Assembly (NCBI GenBank): GCA_031422675.1
Contig: JANPMG010000013.1
Span: forward strand, 1-64,000
Source: JAENVU01 sp031422675
GTDB lineage: Bacteria; Actinomycetota; Acidimicrobiia; IMCC26256; JAENVU01
Length of the DNA: 64,000 nucleotides
Direction of reading: 5' to 3'
The notes beneath the pieces were generated by a model. That model ran no database searches and was not told the origin of the DNA. It worked only from the letters and a program-made list of their open reading frames with translations. The translations under genes and the position numbers were made by a program. How positions within the stretch are numbered: the first letter of the stretch is position 1; every line of letters begins with the position of its first letter. This document shows positions 40,381-48,293 of the stretch, piece after piece.

Positions 40381-40832
40381 CCATGGCCGGGAAGAAACCG
40401 TCGCGGACCGGTGGGGAGTCCGGCGTTCCTGCGTATCTCATCCCGCGCGTCACTCCGGAGGCGGCCGAGTACTTCGCCGGCACGGTACGAGGAGAACTGC
40501 GAATCCAGCGGTGTTCGGCGTGTCGGCGTCATCACCATTACCCGCGCGTCGCCTGCCCGCACTGTGGATCCTCCGAGTTGGTGTGGATCACGGCGAGTGG
40601 GCTCGGAACTCTCCACTCCTTCACCGTGATTCGTCAGCACGGCATTCCGCCGTTCAAGGAGCAGGCACCGTTCGTGGTCGGTCTCGTGGATCTGGACGAG
40701 CCCGGTGCCCGGTTCATCGCGCAGATGTCCACGCTGGATGTGGACGAGGTGGCTATCGGCATGCGCGTCCGGGCCAGCTTCAAACCGGCCGGTGACGCCG
40801 TGGCGTTCGTGGAGTTCGAGCGCGATGGCTGA
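40377..40832 (+). CDS. DUF35 OB-fold protein with zinc ribbon, thiolase partner
   Basis: 151 residues. A rubredoxin-like zinc ribbon (CSAC...CPHC, about residues 42-64) precedes an OB-fold (GTLHSFTVIRQ...VGLVDLDEPGARFIAQM). DUF35 proteins bind CoA substrates and form complexes with thiolase-like enzymes, as in the ChsH2-Ltp2 aldolase. Translation is coupled to the thiolase through ATGA and to the TetR gene by an 8-bp overlap. Confidence 0.88.
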   Translation: MTMAGKKPSRTGGESGVPAYLIPRVTPEAAEYFAGTVRGELRIQRCSACRRHHHYPRVACPHCGSSELVWITASGLGTLHSFTVIRQHGIPPFKEQAPFVVGLVDLDEPGARFIAQMSTLDVDEVAIGMRVRASFKPAGDAVAFVEFERDG

Positions 40833-41466
40833 CGAAACCCGGGACGGCCCACTCGCCGGTGCCGTCGCCCTCGACGGACGGCCGCTCGGGCGGCGCGGTG
40901 CCGAGACCCGAGCCCGGCTTCTCGATGCGACGGCGCAGCTGCTGGAAGACAACGGGCTCCGGGAACTCCGCGTCGTCGACATCGCCCGGGCTGTCGGCCT
41001 TTCGCCTGCGACCTTCTACCAGTACTTCGCCGATGTCGAGGCCGCAGTGCTCGCACTGTCGATTGCGGTCGGTGAAGAGACGTCGTCGCTGGCGGGGCTC
41101 CTGGCGGAAGACTGGAATGGTCCCGAAGGGTTGGAGTTCGCCCGCCGGCTGGTGGCGGACTTCATCACCAACTGGGACGAACACCGCGCAGTGCTGCGGA
41201 CGCGGAACCTGGCCGCCCAAGAGGGCGACGAGCGGTTCCGTTCCGTGCGCAACGAGTCACTCCGACCGCTGACCGAAGGCATCGGCGCGAAGGTGGCGGC
41301 ACGGGAGGACTCGGGTCTCGCGCCCTACGCCGCCGGGGCCGCGATGGTCTCGATGCTCGAACGCATGGCCGCGTTCCACTTCGACCTCGAAGCGTACGGA
41401 ACCTCCCGCGCCGACGTGGTGGAGACGACCGCCCGCATCCTCCACCACACCGCCACCGGGCAGTAG
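40825..41466 (+). CDS. TetR-family regulator of the thiolase/amidohydrolase operons
   Basis: 213 residues. The DNA-binding domain reads RGAETRARLLDATAQLLEDNGLRELRVVDIARAVGLSPATFYQYFADVEAAVLAL (about 27-80); the C-terminal domain resembles acyl-CoA-responsive TetR regulators. It is the third gene of the thiolase operon. The palindrome at 39164-39185 in the operon's own promoter is the probable binding site, giving autoregulation plus control of the divergent P450 operon. A CoA-thioester ligand is inferred from context. Confidence 0.85.
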   Translation: MADETRDGPLAGAVALDGRPLGRRGAETRARLLDATAQLLEDNGLRELRVVDIARAVGLSPATFYQYFADVEAAVLALSIAVGEETSSLAGLLAEDWNGPEGLEFARRLVADFITNWDEHRAVLRTRNLAAQEGDERFRSVRNESLRPLTEGIGAKVAAREDSGLAPYAAGAAMVSMLERMAAFHFDLEAYGTSRADVVETTARILHHTATGQ

Positions 41467-41490
41467 GTCGGGGTCCGGCTCGCTCCGCCC

Positions 41491-43029
41491 TCAGCCGGCG
41501 GGGTGGGCGGTGAACTCGACCTCGCGTTCGAAGGTGCGCTCGAACAACTCCCGTTTGCGGCGTGCGCCCCACAGCTCGAGCTCGGGATCGCCGTCGGACC
41601 GGATATGCAGCAGCACGAGTTCCGGACCGACGCGCGCCTGGACGCCGGTGACCACTTGCTTGCGACTGCGGTCGAGTCCGTCGGCGATGCGCAGGATCGC
41701 CGCCAACCGGCGGACGCGATCCCGTTGGCCGGGTTCGAGGGTACCGACGAGATCGTCGTTGGGTTTCGGGTCGCCGCGCCGATGCCAGCGGACGAGACCC
41801 GTCAGCACGCTGATCGAGGCGGGCGTGAGCCCGCGCAGGTTCCCATGATGCACGAGGTAGGCCGCGTGCCGGTCGTGCCCTTCGTGGGCGACGTGCTCAC
41901 CGATGTCGTGGAGCAGGGCCCCGTACTCAAGGAGCTCGCGGTCGTCGTCGTCGAGATGGTGCAACTCGCGCGTCTGGTCGAAGATGGTGAGCGCCAACCC
42001 GGCCACGTGCCGGGAGTGGGCCTCGGGCCACGAACAGCGGCGGGCGAGCGACTGCACGGACGCACGACGGATGGCGAACGGGTCGTCGGAGAAGTCGGCG
42101 GCCTCGTGGCGTCCGACGGCGTCGAGCACCATCCCCTCGCGCAGGGCCCACTCGCTGACCGTCATCTCCGACACGTCGAAGAGTTCCATCGTGATGCTCA
42201 TGAGCTCGGCACCGGCCACGATGAGATCGACGCGCTTGGCGTCGAGCCCGTCGAGCTTCTTGCGCTGCGCGTTGCTCGACTCCACGAGCAGGTCCCGGAG
42301 TTCGTCGAGTTCGACGCGGGTGAAGGAGAGGTGATGCAACGTTCTCGGCATTCGGGTGTCGCGGCGTGCCGCGATCATGTGGCCGAGATCCTCGATCGTC
42401 CCACTGCTCCCGACCGCCATCTTCGGCTCGAGCTCCGCGGCCTCCACGGCGCGCGGGCCCAAGACATCCACGATGTGCTTGCGGAGCCGTCGCCGGTCGG
42501 CACTCGAGATCGGATCCGATCGCACGAACTCGGCGGTGAGCCGGGCCACGCCGAGTCGTTCGCTGGCGGCCCAGGCGAGTCCACCGACGTCACCGACCAT
42601 GATTTCGAGGCTGCCGCCGCCGAGGTCGAAACACACGGCCGGCGCGGGATCGATGGTGACCGCGGCGCGGATTGCGGTGAAGATCAACCGCGCCTCTTCG
42701 AGCCCGTCGATCACATCTGCGCTGATACCGGCTTCCTGCTCGATGCGGTCCAGGACCTCGTCGCCGTTACTGGCGGTACGGAGCGCGCTGGTGGCGCAGG
42801 CCAGGATCTCGGTAGCCCCGGCGGCCTCGGCGAGCAGGCGGAACCGGCGCATCGTGGCGACGGCCGCGTCGGCAGCCGCAACCGTGATCATCCCCTCCCG
42901 GCTCACCACATCGCCGAGGCGCAACATCTCCTTCTCGCCGCTGACCGGAGTGAAGGAACCGTCGGAGTGGACGTCGGCGATCACGAGATGGAACGAGTTC
43001 GATCCGAGGTCCACCGCTGCGATCCGCAC
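41491..43029 (-). CDS. ppx: Ppx/GppA exopolyphosphatase with C-terminal HD domain
   Basis: 512 residues. The ASKHA ATPase-fold signatures are AAVDLGSNSFHLVIAD (1-20), CFDLGGGSLEIMVG and AVGSSGT; an HD-type domain follows (LLHDIGEH at about residue 380). It degrades polyphosphate and/or pppGpp in the cytosol and so links phosphate storage and stringent response. GTG 43029 is 6 nt after -10 TAGCCT, so it is leaderless. Divergent from an aldehyde dehydrogenase. Confidence 0.9.
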   Translation of the reverse strand: MRIAAVDLGSNSFHLVIADVHSDGSFTPVSGEKEMLRLGDVVSREGMITVAAADAAVATMRRFRLLAEAAGATEILACATSALRTASNGDEVLDRIEQEAGISADVIDGLEEARLIFTAIRAAVTIDPAPAVCFDLGGGSLEIMVGDVGGLAWAASERLGVARLTAEFVRSDPISSADRRRLRKHIVDVLGPRAVEAAELEPKMAVGSSGTIEDLGHMIAARRDTRMPRTLHHLSFTRVELDELRDLLVESSNAQRKKLDGLDAKRVDLIVAGAELMSITMELFDVSEMTVSEWALREGMVLDAVGRHEAADFSDDPFAIRRASVQSLARRCSWPEAHSRHVAGLALTIFDQTRELHHLDDDDRELLEYGALLHDIGEHVAHEGHDRHAAYLVHHGNLRGLTPASISVLTGLVRWHRRGDPKPNDDLVGTLEPGQRDRVRRLAAILRIADGLDRSRKQVVTGVQARVGPELVLLHIRSDGDPELELWGARRKRELFERTFEREVEFTAHPAG

Positions 43030-43035
43030 GACCGA

Positions 43036-43041
43036 AGGCTA
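43036..43041 (-). promoter_or_regulatory. leaderless promoter -10 for ppx
   Basis: TAGCCT on the minus strand with 6 nt to the GTG at 43029. Confidence 0.55.
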
Positions 43042-43154
43042 CGGCGCACGCGTTGGCCCTCGGACCATCGAGCGCGCCCACGATTGCGGGTGCGCAGATG
43101 CGCGTAGTGTGCCCGTCGGTCGGCGGCGCCGCCGGCTGACGGAGGGAGCCCAGC

Positions 43155-44624
43155 ATGTCCGTATCCGGTGAAGCTCGCATGTTGATCGACGGTGAACTCG
43201 CGTACGCGGCGTCAGGAGCCACATACGCGAACGTCAACCCGGCCACCGAGGAAGAGATCGGCCAGGTGGCCGACGGCGGGGCCGAAGACATGGCGCGCGC
43301 CATTGCATCGTCGCGGCGCGCCTTCGACGAGACCGACTGGGCCACCGATCGCGAACTGCGCATCCGTGGTCTCCGGCAGCTGCAAGCGGCGTTGGGTAAA
43401 GAGCGGGAAGTCCTCCGTCCCCAGATCGTCGCCGAGGTGGGTGCGCCGTTGATGCTCACGTACGCGGTGCAGCAGGACAGCTGCATCGACGACATGGAAT
43501 GGGACATCGACTGCATCGACCGGGTGGAGTGGGAGTACGACCTCCCGGTCCACGAGTTCTTCGGCGCCACCAGCGCCCGCCGTGTGGTGCGTGAGCCCAT
43601 CGGTGTCATCGGCGCCATCACACCGTGGAACTTTCCGTTCATGCTCAACCTCTCCAAGGTCGTCCCGGCGCTGGCGGCGGGGAACACCGTGGTGCTGAAG
43701 CCTGCGCCCGACACGCCGTGGAGCGCCACCCACATCGGCAAGCTGGTCGCCGAGTACACGGACATCCCCGCGGGGGTGTTCAACATCGTGACGTCGGGCG
43801 ACCCCGCCACCGTCGGCGAGATGCTGACCGACGACCCGCGCGTCGACATGATCTCCTTCACCGGTTCCACCGCGATCGGCAAGCGGATCATGGCGCGGGG
43901 TGCCGAGACGCTGAAGCGCGTGTTCCTCGAACTGGGGGGAAAGTCCGCCAACATCATCCTCGACGACGCCGACCTCACGGCGCAGTGTGGAAGCGGAGCG
44001 ATGGTCTGCATGCACGGTGGTCAGGGTTGCGCGATCACCACGCGCATGCTGCTGCCCCGGTCCCGCTACGACGAAGGTGTCGAACTGCTGAAGACCGCGT
44101 TCGAAAACTGGAAGTACGGCGACCCGAATGAAGCAGAGAACTTGCAGGGTCCGCTGATCAACGCGCGTCAACGCGAGCGGGTGCTCGGTCACATCGAACA
44201 AGCCAAGGCCGACGGTGCGCGCCTGCTCGTGGGTGGCGGCCGACCCGCGCATCTGGAGAAGGGCTTCTACGTGGAGCCGACCCTGTTCGTCGACGTCGAT
44301 CCGGATTCGGCGCTCGCTCAGGAAGAGGTCTTCGGTCCGGTGCTCGCGGTCATTCCCTACGACGACGACGACGACGCGATCCGGATCGCCAACAACTCGA
44401 AGTACGGCCTCTCCGGCGCAGTGAACGGTACCAACCTCGAGCGGGCCTACGGCATTGCCCGCCGCATCCGTTCGGGGACCGTCGCAGTGAACGGCGGACA
44501 GTGGTTCGGTCCGGACTCGCCGTTCGGCGGGTACAAGCAGAGCGGGTTGGGGCGGGAGCACGGCGTTGCCGGGTTCGAGGAGTACCTCGAGACCAAGACC
44601 ATCGGGCTCCCGGCGCCGGCGTAG
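43155..44624 (+). CDS. NAD(P)-dependent aldehyde dehydrogenase
   Basis: 489 residues. The catalytic cysteine is in MHGGQGCAITTRML, the general base in LELGGKSANIIL, the cofactor motif is SFTGSTAIGKRI, and PWNFPFMLNLSKVVPALAAGN is the family core. The ATG follows GGAGGGAG. A -10 TAGTGT (43105-43110) predicts a short leader. It belongs to the broad-specificity group with many mycobacterial members next to lipid genes; it should oxidise an aldehyde to an acid that a CoA ligase can take up. Confidence 0.9.
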   Translation: MSVSGEARMLIDGELAYAASGATYANVNPATEEEIGQVADGGAEDMARAIASSRRAFDETDWATDRELRIRGLRQLQAALGKEREVLRPQIVAEVGAPLMLTYAVQQDSCIDDMEWDIDCIDRVEWEYDLPVHEFFGATSARRVVREPIGVIGAITPWNFPFMLNLSKVVPALAAGNTVVLKPAPDTPWSATHIGKLVAEYTDIPAGVFNIVTSGDPATVGEMLTDDPRVDMISFTGSTAIGKRIMARGAETLKRVFLELGGKSANIILDDADLTAQCGSGAMVCMHGGQGCAITTRMLLPRSRYDEGVELLKTAFENWKYGDPNEAENLQGPLINARQRERVLGHIEQAKADGARLLVGGGRPAHLEKGFYVEPTLFVDVDPDSALAQEEVFGPVLAVIPYDDDDDAIRIANNSKYGLSGAVNGTNLERAYGIARRIRSGTVAVNGGQWFGPDSPFGGYKQSGLGREHGVAGFEEYLETKTIGLPAPA

Positions 44625-44676
44625 CCACTCGCCTCGTTCGCCAGCTGGTTCGCCGGGGTACCGCGGGCACGGCCTC

Positions 44677-44682
44677 TAACCT
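44677..44682 (+). promoter_or_regulatory. leaderless promoter -10 for gpmA
   Basis: TAACCT with 8 nt to ATG 44691. Confidence 0.6.
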
Positions 44683-44690
44683 GCACCGCC

Positions 44691-45416
44691 ATGTCGACGC
44701 TGATCCTGCTCCGTCACGGCCAGAGCGAATGGAACCTCGCCAACCTGTTTACCGGTTGGGTCGATATCGGGCTAACGCCGAAGGGCGAGGCGGAAGCGGT
44801 TCGAGGGGGCGAGCTGCTCGTGGAGCACGGTGTGCTGCCCACGGTTCTGCACACGTCCCTCCAACAGCGAGCGATTCGAACCGCGGAGCTGGGGCTCGCC
44901 GTGTGCGATCGCAGTTGGATCCCGGTGCGGCGCTCCTGGCGGCTGAACGAGCGGCACTACGGCGATCTTCAGGGTAAGGACAAGAAGGAAACCACCGAGC
45001 AGTACGGCGCCGATCAGGTGAAGATCTGGCGCCGCTCGTTCGACGTGGCGCCACCGGACCTGGAATGGGATGCATCCGCCGATCCGCGCTACGCCGCGAT
45101 CCCACCCGACGTGATCCCGAAGGCCGAGTGCCTTGCCGATGTCGTCAACCGGATGCTGCCGTACTGGCATGACGCCATCGTGCCCGACCTCGTGGCCGGG
45201 CACGTGGTCCTCGTCGCCGCGCACGGCAACTCGCTCCGGGGACTCGCGATGCATCTCGAAGGGATGACGCCCGACGAGGTCCTCGAACTCAACATCCCCA
45301 CGGGGCAGCCGCGCGTGTACGAGCTCGACGATCACATGGCCGTTCTCGGGTGGCGGTACCTCGATCCCGACGGCGCGGCGACGGCCGCCGCCGCGGTCAG
45401 CAAGCAAGCAGGCTGA
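44691..45416 (+). CDS. gpmA: 2,3-bisphosphoglycerate-dependent phosphoglycerate mutase
   Basis: 241 residues, usual length for GpmA. LLRHGQSEWNLANLFTGWVDIGLTPKG contains the phospho-accepting histidine; RLNERHYGDLQGKDKKETTEQYG and VAAHGNSLRG carry the other active-site residues. It interconverts 3- and 2-phosphoglycerate in glycolysis and gluconeogenesis, the one clear central-metabolism gene besides lysX and ppx. Its own leaderless promoter and a hairpin after the stop suggest a single-gene unit. Confidence 0.96.
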   Translation: MSTLILLRHGQSEWNLANLFTGWVDIGLTPKGEAEAVRGGELLVEHGVLPTVLHTSLQQRAIRTAELGLAVCDRSWIPVRRSWRLNERHYGDLQGKDKKETTEQYGADQVKIWRRSFDVAPPDLEWDASADPRYAAIPPDVIPKAECLADVVNRMLPYWHDAIVPDLVAGHVVLVAAHGNSLRGLAMHLEGMTPDEVLELNIPTGQPRVYELDDHMAVLGWRYLDPDGAATAAAAVSKQAG

Positions 45417-45439
45417 GAACTCGGCTGAAGTACCGGACT

Positions 45440-45455
45440 GGCCGGCGCTCCGGCC
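45440..45455 (+). terminator. possible terminator after gpmA
   Basis: GGCCGG-CGCT-CCGGCC can form a 6-bp G+C stem 24 nt after the gpmA stop. No U-run follows. Such hairpins arise by chance at this G+C, so the call is weak. Confidence 0.3.
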
Positions 45456-45488
45456 GGGATCGGCCGGGATCGATCTGCACCCGGTCCG

Positions 45489-45494
45489 TAGACT
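45489..45494 (+). promoter_or_regulatory. leaderless promoter -10 for the class II aldolase
   Basis: TAGACT with 6 nt to ATG 45501. Confidence 0.55.
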
Positions 45495-45500
45495 GGGTCG

Positions 45501-46271
45501 ATGGCGATGACAGAGATCTCAGTTCCGGAACTGGACGGCAGCGGACGCACGGTCGAGGAGGAGCGGCTCCACCGCAAACAGCGGTTGGCCGCCGGGTTCC
45601 GGCTGTTCGGCAAGTTCGGTTTTGACGAAGGCGTGGCGGGCCATATCACCGCTCGTGACCCCGAACACCTCGATCACTTCTGGGTGAACCCGTTTGGCAA
45701 GAGCTTCAAGCAGATCCGGGTATCGGACCTCCTGCTCGTGAGCCACACCGGTGAGGTCGTCGAAGGCGACGCGCCGGTCAACGGTGCCGCGTTCGCCATC
45801 CACTCCCAGGTGCACGCGGTGCGGTCCGACGTCGTGGCCGCCGCGCATTCGCATTCGATCTACGGGAAGTCGTGGTCCTCGCTCGGCCGGCGGCTCGATC
45901 CCATCACCCAGGATGCCTGCGCGTTCTTCGACGATCACGGCCTGTTCGACGACTTCACCGGCGTCGTGCTCGATGTCGAGGAGGGCCGACGGATCGGTGG
46001 TGCGCTCGCCGATCACAAGGCGGTCATCCTGCGCAATCACGGGCTCTTGACCGTCGGACACAGCGTCGAGGAAGCCGTGTGGTGGTTCATCACCATGGAG
46101 CGGTCGTGTCAGGCCCAGCTCCTCGCCGAGGCGGCCGGGACGCCGGTGCTGATCGACCCGGAGATGGCCGCCCGCACCGCGGCCCAGGTGGGATCGCACG
46201 TCGCGGGCCTGTTCTCGTTCCAGCCGCTCTGGGACGTCATCACCGCCGAACAACCCGACCTCTTCGACTGA
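45501..46271 (+). CDS. class II aldolase/adducin-family protein
   Basis: 256 residues of the zinc-dependent class II aldolase fold. Metal-binding histidines are visible in AAAHSHSIYG and in LRNHGLLTVG; NPFGKSFKQIR matches the substrate phosphate region loosely. Members include L-fuculose-phosphate aldolase and many decarboxylase-like proteins; absence of a sugar kinase or isomerase nearby argues against a sugar role. The N-terminal ERLHRKQRLAAGFRLFGKFGFDEGVAGHITARDP is typical of the actinobacterial and fungal adducin-like group. Confidence 0.85.
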   Translation: MAMTEISVPELDGSGRTVEEERLHRKQRLAAGFRLFGKFGFDEGVAGHITARDPEHLDHFWVNPFGKSFKQIRVSDLLLVSHTGEVVEGDAPVNGAAFAIHSQVHAVRSDVVAAAHSHSIYGKSWSSLGRRLDPITQDACAFFDDHGLFDDFTGVVLDVEEGRRIGGALADHKAVILRNHGLLTVGHSVEEAVWWFITMERSCQAQLLAEAAGTPVLIDPEMAARTAAQVGSHVAGLFSFQPLWDVITAEQPDLFD

Positions 46272-46291
46272 CCCCACCGCGCTTTCTCACG

Positions 46292-46340
46292 GTTTTAGCG
46301 TCCTGAGTTGCTGCGGGGCAGCAACTCAGGACGCCAAAAC
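46292..46340. repeat. long palindrome, repeat family B copy 1
   Basis: The 23-bp arms are 46292-46314 and 46318-46340, with a GGG loop and one mismatch; the arm reads GTTTTAGCGTCCTGAG then TTGCTGC. It lies 21 bp after the aldolase stop and 79 bp before the DUF559 gene. A strong terminator for the aldolase is plausible. A relative occurs at 47375-47425. Confidence 0.75.
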
Positions 46341-46370
46341 GGCAAGGTCGGCGCGCTGGCGGCGGTCGGA

Positions 46371-46400
46371 AGCGGTATGAAGCGGTATGAAGCGGTATGA
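46371..46400. repeat. 10-bp tandem repeat, three exact units
   Basis: AGCGGTATGA occurs three times in succession at 46371-46380, 46381-46390 and 46391-46400, just upstream of the DUF559-type gene. Each unit contains a TATGA that could act as a weak -10. Function unknown. Confidence 0.8.
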
Positions 46401-46418
46401 CGCGCCGGTAAGACGGCA

Positions 46419-47390
46419 GTGTCACACCCCGGTGCTCAAATGCGACGCATGGGACACGATTCGATGCGTCAACTCGCCCGGTTCACCGCCGCGCATCACG
46501 GCGTCTTCCAAGTCGCAGACGCGATCGCGGCCGGCTTCACGTATTCGCAGATCCGTCAGCGCAAGGCCCGCGGCGAGTGGGTCAGCGAGTACGACACCGT
46601 GCTGCGGATCGCGGGAACCCCGGATTCTCATCACGGCCGCCTCCTCGCCGTGTGCCGGGCGGCCGGGGCTCGAGCCGTCGTGTCGCACCGGGCGGCGACC
46701 TGGCTGTACGAATGCCCTGGTGGCAGCGCGACGCTCGTCGAGATCTCATGTCTTCGGTGGCGACGTTCACGACAGATGGGTATTCGGGTCCACGAGACGA
46801 AGGCACTCACCGCGGCCGACGCCACCGTGATCGGTGGGATTCCGGTCACCACGATCGAACGGACGCTGCTCGACCTCGGCGCGGTGCGCAATCTTCCAAC
46901 CGTGGAGTTGGCGCTCGAGCACGCGCTGCATCGCCGACTCACCACGCTCGAAGCGCTGGATCGTGCGGTCGCCCGTTTGGCGCGCTCAGGCCGACCCGGT
47001 GTCACGACCCTCCGGACCCTCGTCCAGGCGCGCCTGGCCACTCCGACGGTCCCAACTGAGAGCGCGCGCGAGACGATGCTGATGCAGCTCATCCGCGACG
47101 CCGGCCTGCCGGACCCGACGCGGCAGTTCAAGATCTACGACGGCCGGGAGTTCCTCGGTCGCGTGGACCTCTCGTACCCGGATGCACGAATCACCATCGA
47201 GTACGACTCCGATGAGTTCCACACCGGCTATGTCGCCACCGCCGCCGACTCGACTCGTCGCCACCGGCTCATCCAAGCGCATTGGCTGCCGATCACCGCG
47301 GTCAAAGCCGACCTCGCCGACGGGGGCCGGCACTTCATCGGCGCACTCCGTGTCGCGCTCAGGGACCGTTCCCCGGTTTTAGCGTCCTGA
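46419..47390 (+). CDS. AbiEi-like / DUF559 (Vsr-fold) protein of unknown role
   Basis: Up to 323 residues. The N-terminal half (FTAAHHGVFQVADAIAAGFTYSQIRQRKARGEWV...) is the winged-helix start of AbiEi-type antitoxin-like proteins; the C-terminal third (FLGRVDLSYPDARITIEYDSDEFHTG...RRHRLIQAHW) matches the DUF559 nuclease-like fold with its E-Y-D-S-D acidic core. Start candidates are GTG 46419, ATG 46440, 46449 and 46464; ATG 46464 (MRQLARF) best matches family starts. The final codons and TGA lie inside a palindrome. No partner toxin gene is adjacent. It may be a selfish or defence-related gene, but this is not shown. Confidence 0.72.
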   Translation: MSHPGAQMRRMGHDSMRQLARFTAAHHGVFQVADAIAAGFTYSQIRQRKARGEWVSEYDTVLRIAGTPDSHHGRLLAVCRAAGARAVVSHRAATWLYECPGGSATLVEISCLRWRRSRQMGIRVHETKALTAADATVIGGIPVTTIERTLLDLGAVRNLPTVELALEHALHRRLTTLEALDRAVARLARSGRPGVTTLRTLVQARLATPTVPTESARETMLMQLIRDAGLPDPTRQFKIYDGREFLGRVDLSYPDARITIEYDSDEFHTGYVATAADSTRRHRLIQAHWLPITAVKADLADGGRHFIGALRVALRDRSPVLAS

Positions 47391-47425
47391 AGTGCTGCCC
47401 CGCAGCAACTGTGGACGCCAAAACC
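47375..47425. repeat. palindrome, repeat family B copy 2
   Basis: The arms 47375-47398 and 47402-47425 share the outer GGTTTT and GCGTCC and the inner GCTGC with copy 1, but with four or five central mismatches. Its left arm contains the last five codons and the TGA (47388-47390) of the DUF559-type gene, and it separates that gene from a convergent SDR. It probably also works as a bidirectional terminator. Confidence 0.7.
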
Positions 47426-47435
47426 GTTCGGGCGG

Positions 47436-48233
47436 TCAGGGGGTTGCGATTTGGTCCTTCGCCCAGGCGGTGGTGCCGGCGAGGAACGCGCCGGTGTCGG
47501 GGAACTTGGCCCCCACGATGTCGGCGAACCAATCGGGGACGTAGATCTCGAACGTCCCCGCGTCGAGCGCGGCGAGTACCGGCTCGACCATCGCGCTCGG
47601 GGGCAGCGCATCGATCGTTGCCAGCGACGGGTCGTTATCGGGGAGGTGGAACAGGCGGGTGTCGATGACCCCGGGATTCACCACGTGGACGCGTACGTCG
47701 TGACCCGCGACCGCGAGGTCCACCTGCATCGATTCCGAGAACCCCGTGAGCGCGGCCTTCGACGCGGTGTACGCCGCTTCGCCCGGAGGACCGAGCCGAG
47801 CCGCGACCGACGAGATGTTCACGATTCGGCCGGACCGTTCGATCAGCTCGGGCAAGAACGCGAGCGTGAGCCGGACCGGGGAGAGGTAGTTGATCCGCAT
47901 CACCTCCTCGACGATCTCGGGCGTCAGGGCGACGACGTGTTTGCGTTTCGGTATGCCGGCGTTGTTCACGAGGACGTCGAGGCCACCGAGCTCGATGCTC
48001 ACATCGGCCGCAAAGATCTCGAGCTGGTCGAGGTCGTTGAGGTCGATGGTCCACATACGTGAGGCCGGCGAGTGCTCCTGCACCCGGGCGAGAACTTCGG
48101 CGAGCTCGGGCTCACGACGGGCACACAGGCCGACGGTGGCACCGGCCTCGGCGAATCCGACGGCCAGCGCAGCACCGATCCCGGTGGACGCGCCGGTGAC
48201 GAGCACGTGCTTGCCCTTGACGGAGTACCCCAT
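47436..48233 (-). CDS. short-chain dehydrogenase/reductase
   Basis: 265 residues with TGASTGIG (residues 14-21), NNAG, NISSV and YTASK. The C-terminal FEIYVPDWFADIVGAKFPDTGAFLAGT is typical of SDRs that act on lipophilic substrates near membranes (SDR7C/DHRS-like). ATG 48233 has AGGAG in the leader; the -10 TACGCT (48270-48265) gives a leader of about 25 nt. Longer frames reach 49025 but run against the coding strand of the next gene and are rejected. Confidence 0.86.
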   Translation of the reverse strand: MGYSVKGKHVLVTGASTGIGAALAVGFAEAGATVGLCARREPELAEVLARVQEHSPASRMWTIDLNDLDQLEIFAADVSIELGGLDVLVNNAGIPKRKHVVALTPEIVEEVMRINYLSPVRLTLAFLPELIERSGRIVNISSVAARLGPPGEAAYTASKAALTGFSESMQVDLAVAGHDVRVHVVNPGVIDTRLFHLPDNDPSLATIDALPPSAMVEPVLAALDAGTFEIYVPDWFADIVGAKFPDTGAFLAGTTAWAKDQIATP

Positions 48234-48279
48234 CGATCTGCTCCTGTCTCGCTCCGGGCTGTTCAGCGTACGGCGGCGG

Positions 48280-48285
48280 TAGCCT
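48280..48285 (+). promoter_or_regulatory. leaderless promoter -10 for the second SDR
   Basis: TAGCCT with 8 nt to GTG 48294. Confidence 0.6.
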
Positions 48286-48293
48286 CCGCGGTC

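Noticed and set aside
43121..43134. Palindrome CGGCGGCGCCGCCG upstream of the aldehyde dehydrogenase as an operator
   Set aside because: Pure G/C palindromes of this length are expected by chance in this composition; it lies in the leader and is not repeated at other promoters.
45440..45470. Tandem CGGCCGGGAT units after gpmA as a protein-binding array
   Set aside because: Only two imperfect copies next to a short G/C hairpin; more simply read as a weak terminator region.
46371..46400. Replication iterons or a plasmid origin
   Set aside because: Only three 10-bp units with no AT-rich region, DnaA boxes or replication gene; treated as a simple tandem repeat.
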